From an uncultured Pseudocitrobacter sp. (GTDB lineage Bacteria; Pseudomonadota; Gammaproteobacteria; Enterobacterales; Enterobacteriaceae), in NCBI GenBank assembly GCA_913778145.1, contig CAJYVI010000021.1:1-64000 (forward strand): a stretch of DNA of 64,000 nucleotides, in the 5' to 3' direction. The notes under the pieces are model-generated. The model saw nothing but the letters and a program-made list of their open reading frames with translations. It was not told the DNA's origin and did not search any database. The position numbers and the translations under genes are program-made. Shown piece by piece: positions 63,797-64,000 of the stretch. Position 1 is the first letter of the stretch, and the number at the start of each line of letters is the position of its first letter.

Positions 63797-64000
63797 ATGG
63801 ATATTGGCATTAACCCATTTTTTCCCCGTCTTATTTTATATATTCCATTGTTTTTTTTATTAAAAATTACGTGTAGTTACGCAAACATTGAATTCGATAT
63901 CACGGCATCAGTGATATCAAGTTCTTGTCAGATAACTATCAGTAATGGCGGCATTGTTAATCTTGATACCGTCACCCTCGATTATTTTTCGGAAGATATC
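63797..64000 (+). CDS. Minor fimbrial subunit (yadK position), partial
   Basis: 68 codons are visible before the window ends. The ATG at 63797 gives a hydrophobic export signal (LILYIPLFFLLKITCSYA), then mature NIEFDITASVISSSCQITIS and GGIVNLDTVTLDYFSEDI, resembling the start of E. coli YadK (single cysteine, then a YFS-acidic segment). The gene and any tip adhesin after it (yadC in E. coli) lie outside the window. Confidence 0.78.
   Translation, partial: MDIGINPFFPRLILYIPLFFLLKITCSYANIEFDITASVISSSCQITISNGGIVNLDTVTLDYFSEDI

Overview
The window is chromosomal DNA from a member of the Enterobacteriaceae. Nearly every gene matches, in order and length, the E. coli K-12 segment that runs from the yad fimbrial locus to nlpE, read here in the opposite direction. 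Residue differences from E. coli and Salmonella (for example in GlnD, FhuA, BamA and BtuF) suggest an Enterobacter/Leclercia/Citrobacter-type relative. I cannot fix the genus from sequence alone. No tRNA, rRNA, prophage, insertion sequence or CRISPR array is visible.

Layout. Positions 1-3600: nlpE (5' end of the gene only), arfB-yaeQ, the divergent pair yaeP-rof, then tilS and yaeR. Positions 3600-25400 are one long minus-strand block of essential envelope and translation genes: ldcC, accA, dnaE, rnhB, lpxB, lpxA, fabZ, lpxD, skp, bamA, rseP, cdsA, uppS, dxr, frr, pyrH, tsf and rpsB. Transcription runs from rpsB toward ldcC, with hairpins separating sub-operons. It links lipid A synthesis, outer-membrane protein assembly, undecaprenyl and CDP-diacylglycerol lipid supply, ribosome components and DNA polymerase III. 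Positions 25690-30632 are plus-strand: map, glnD, dapD, yaeH. Positions 30753-41887 hold cdaR, degP and dgt (minus), mtn-btuF-yadS (plus), two tandem secreted DUF3617-like genes, erpA and clcA (minus), and hemL (plus). Positions 41984-47911 carry the ferrichrome uptake operon fhuACDB with a Fur-type operator. Then come mrcB and hrpB (minus) and thpR, sfsA, dksA, gluQ, pcnB and folK (plus). From about 58320 base composition drops sharply and a Yad-type chaperone-usher fimbrial operon begins. It is cut by the window edge.

Most of the window is conserved core genome. The accessory or less-described features are: (1) a tandem pair of small secreted four-cysteine proteins between erpA and yadS, whose promoter and signal-peptide DNA is almost identical while the mature proteins have diverged; (2) three copies of a roughly 90-108 bp composite inverted-repeat element with CCCTCACCC/GGGTGAGGG ends, in intergenic gaps; (3) a FhuA receptor lacking the cysteine-containing loop 4 that phages use in E. 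coli; (4) an AUU start codon for pcnB; (5) the AT-rich yad fimbrial locus. I saw no complete undescribed defence or biosynthetic system.
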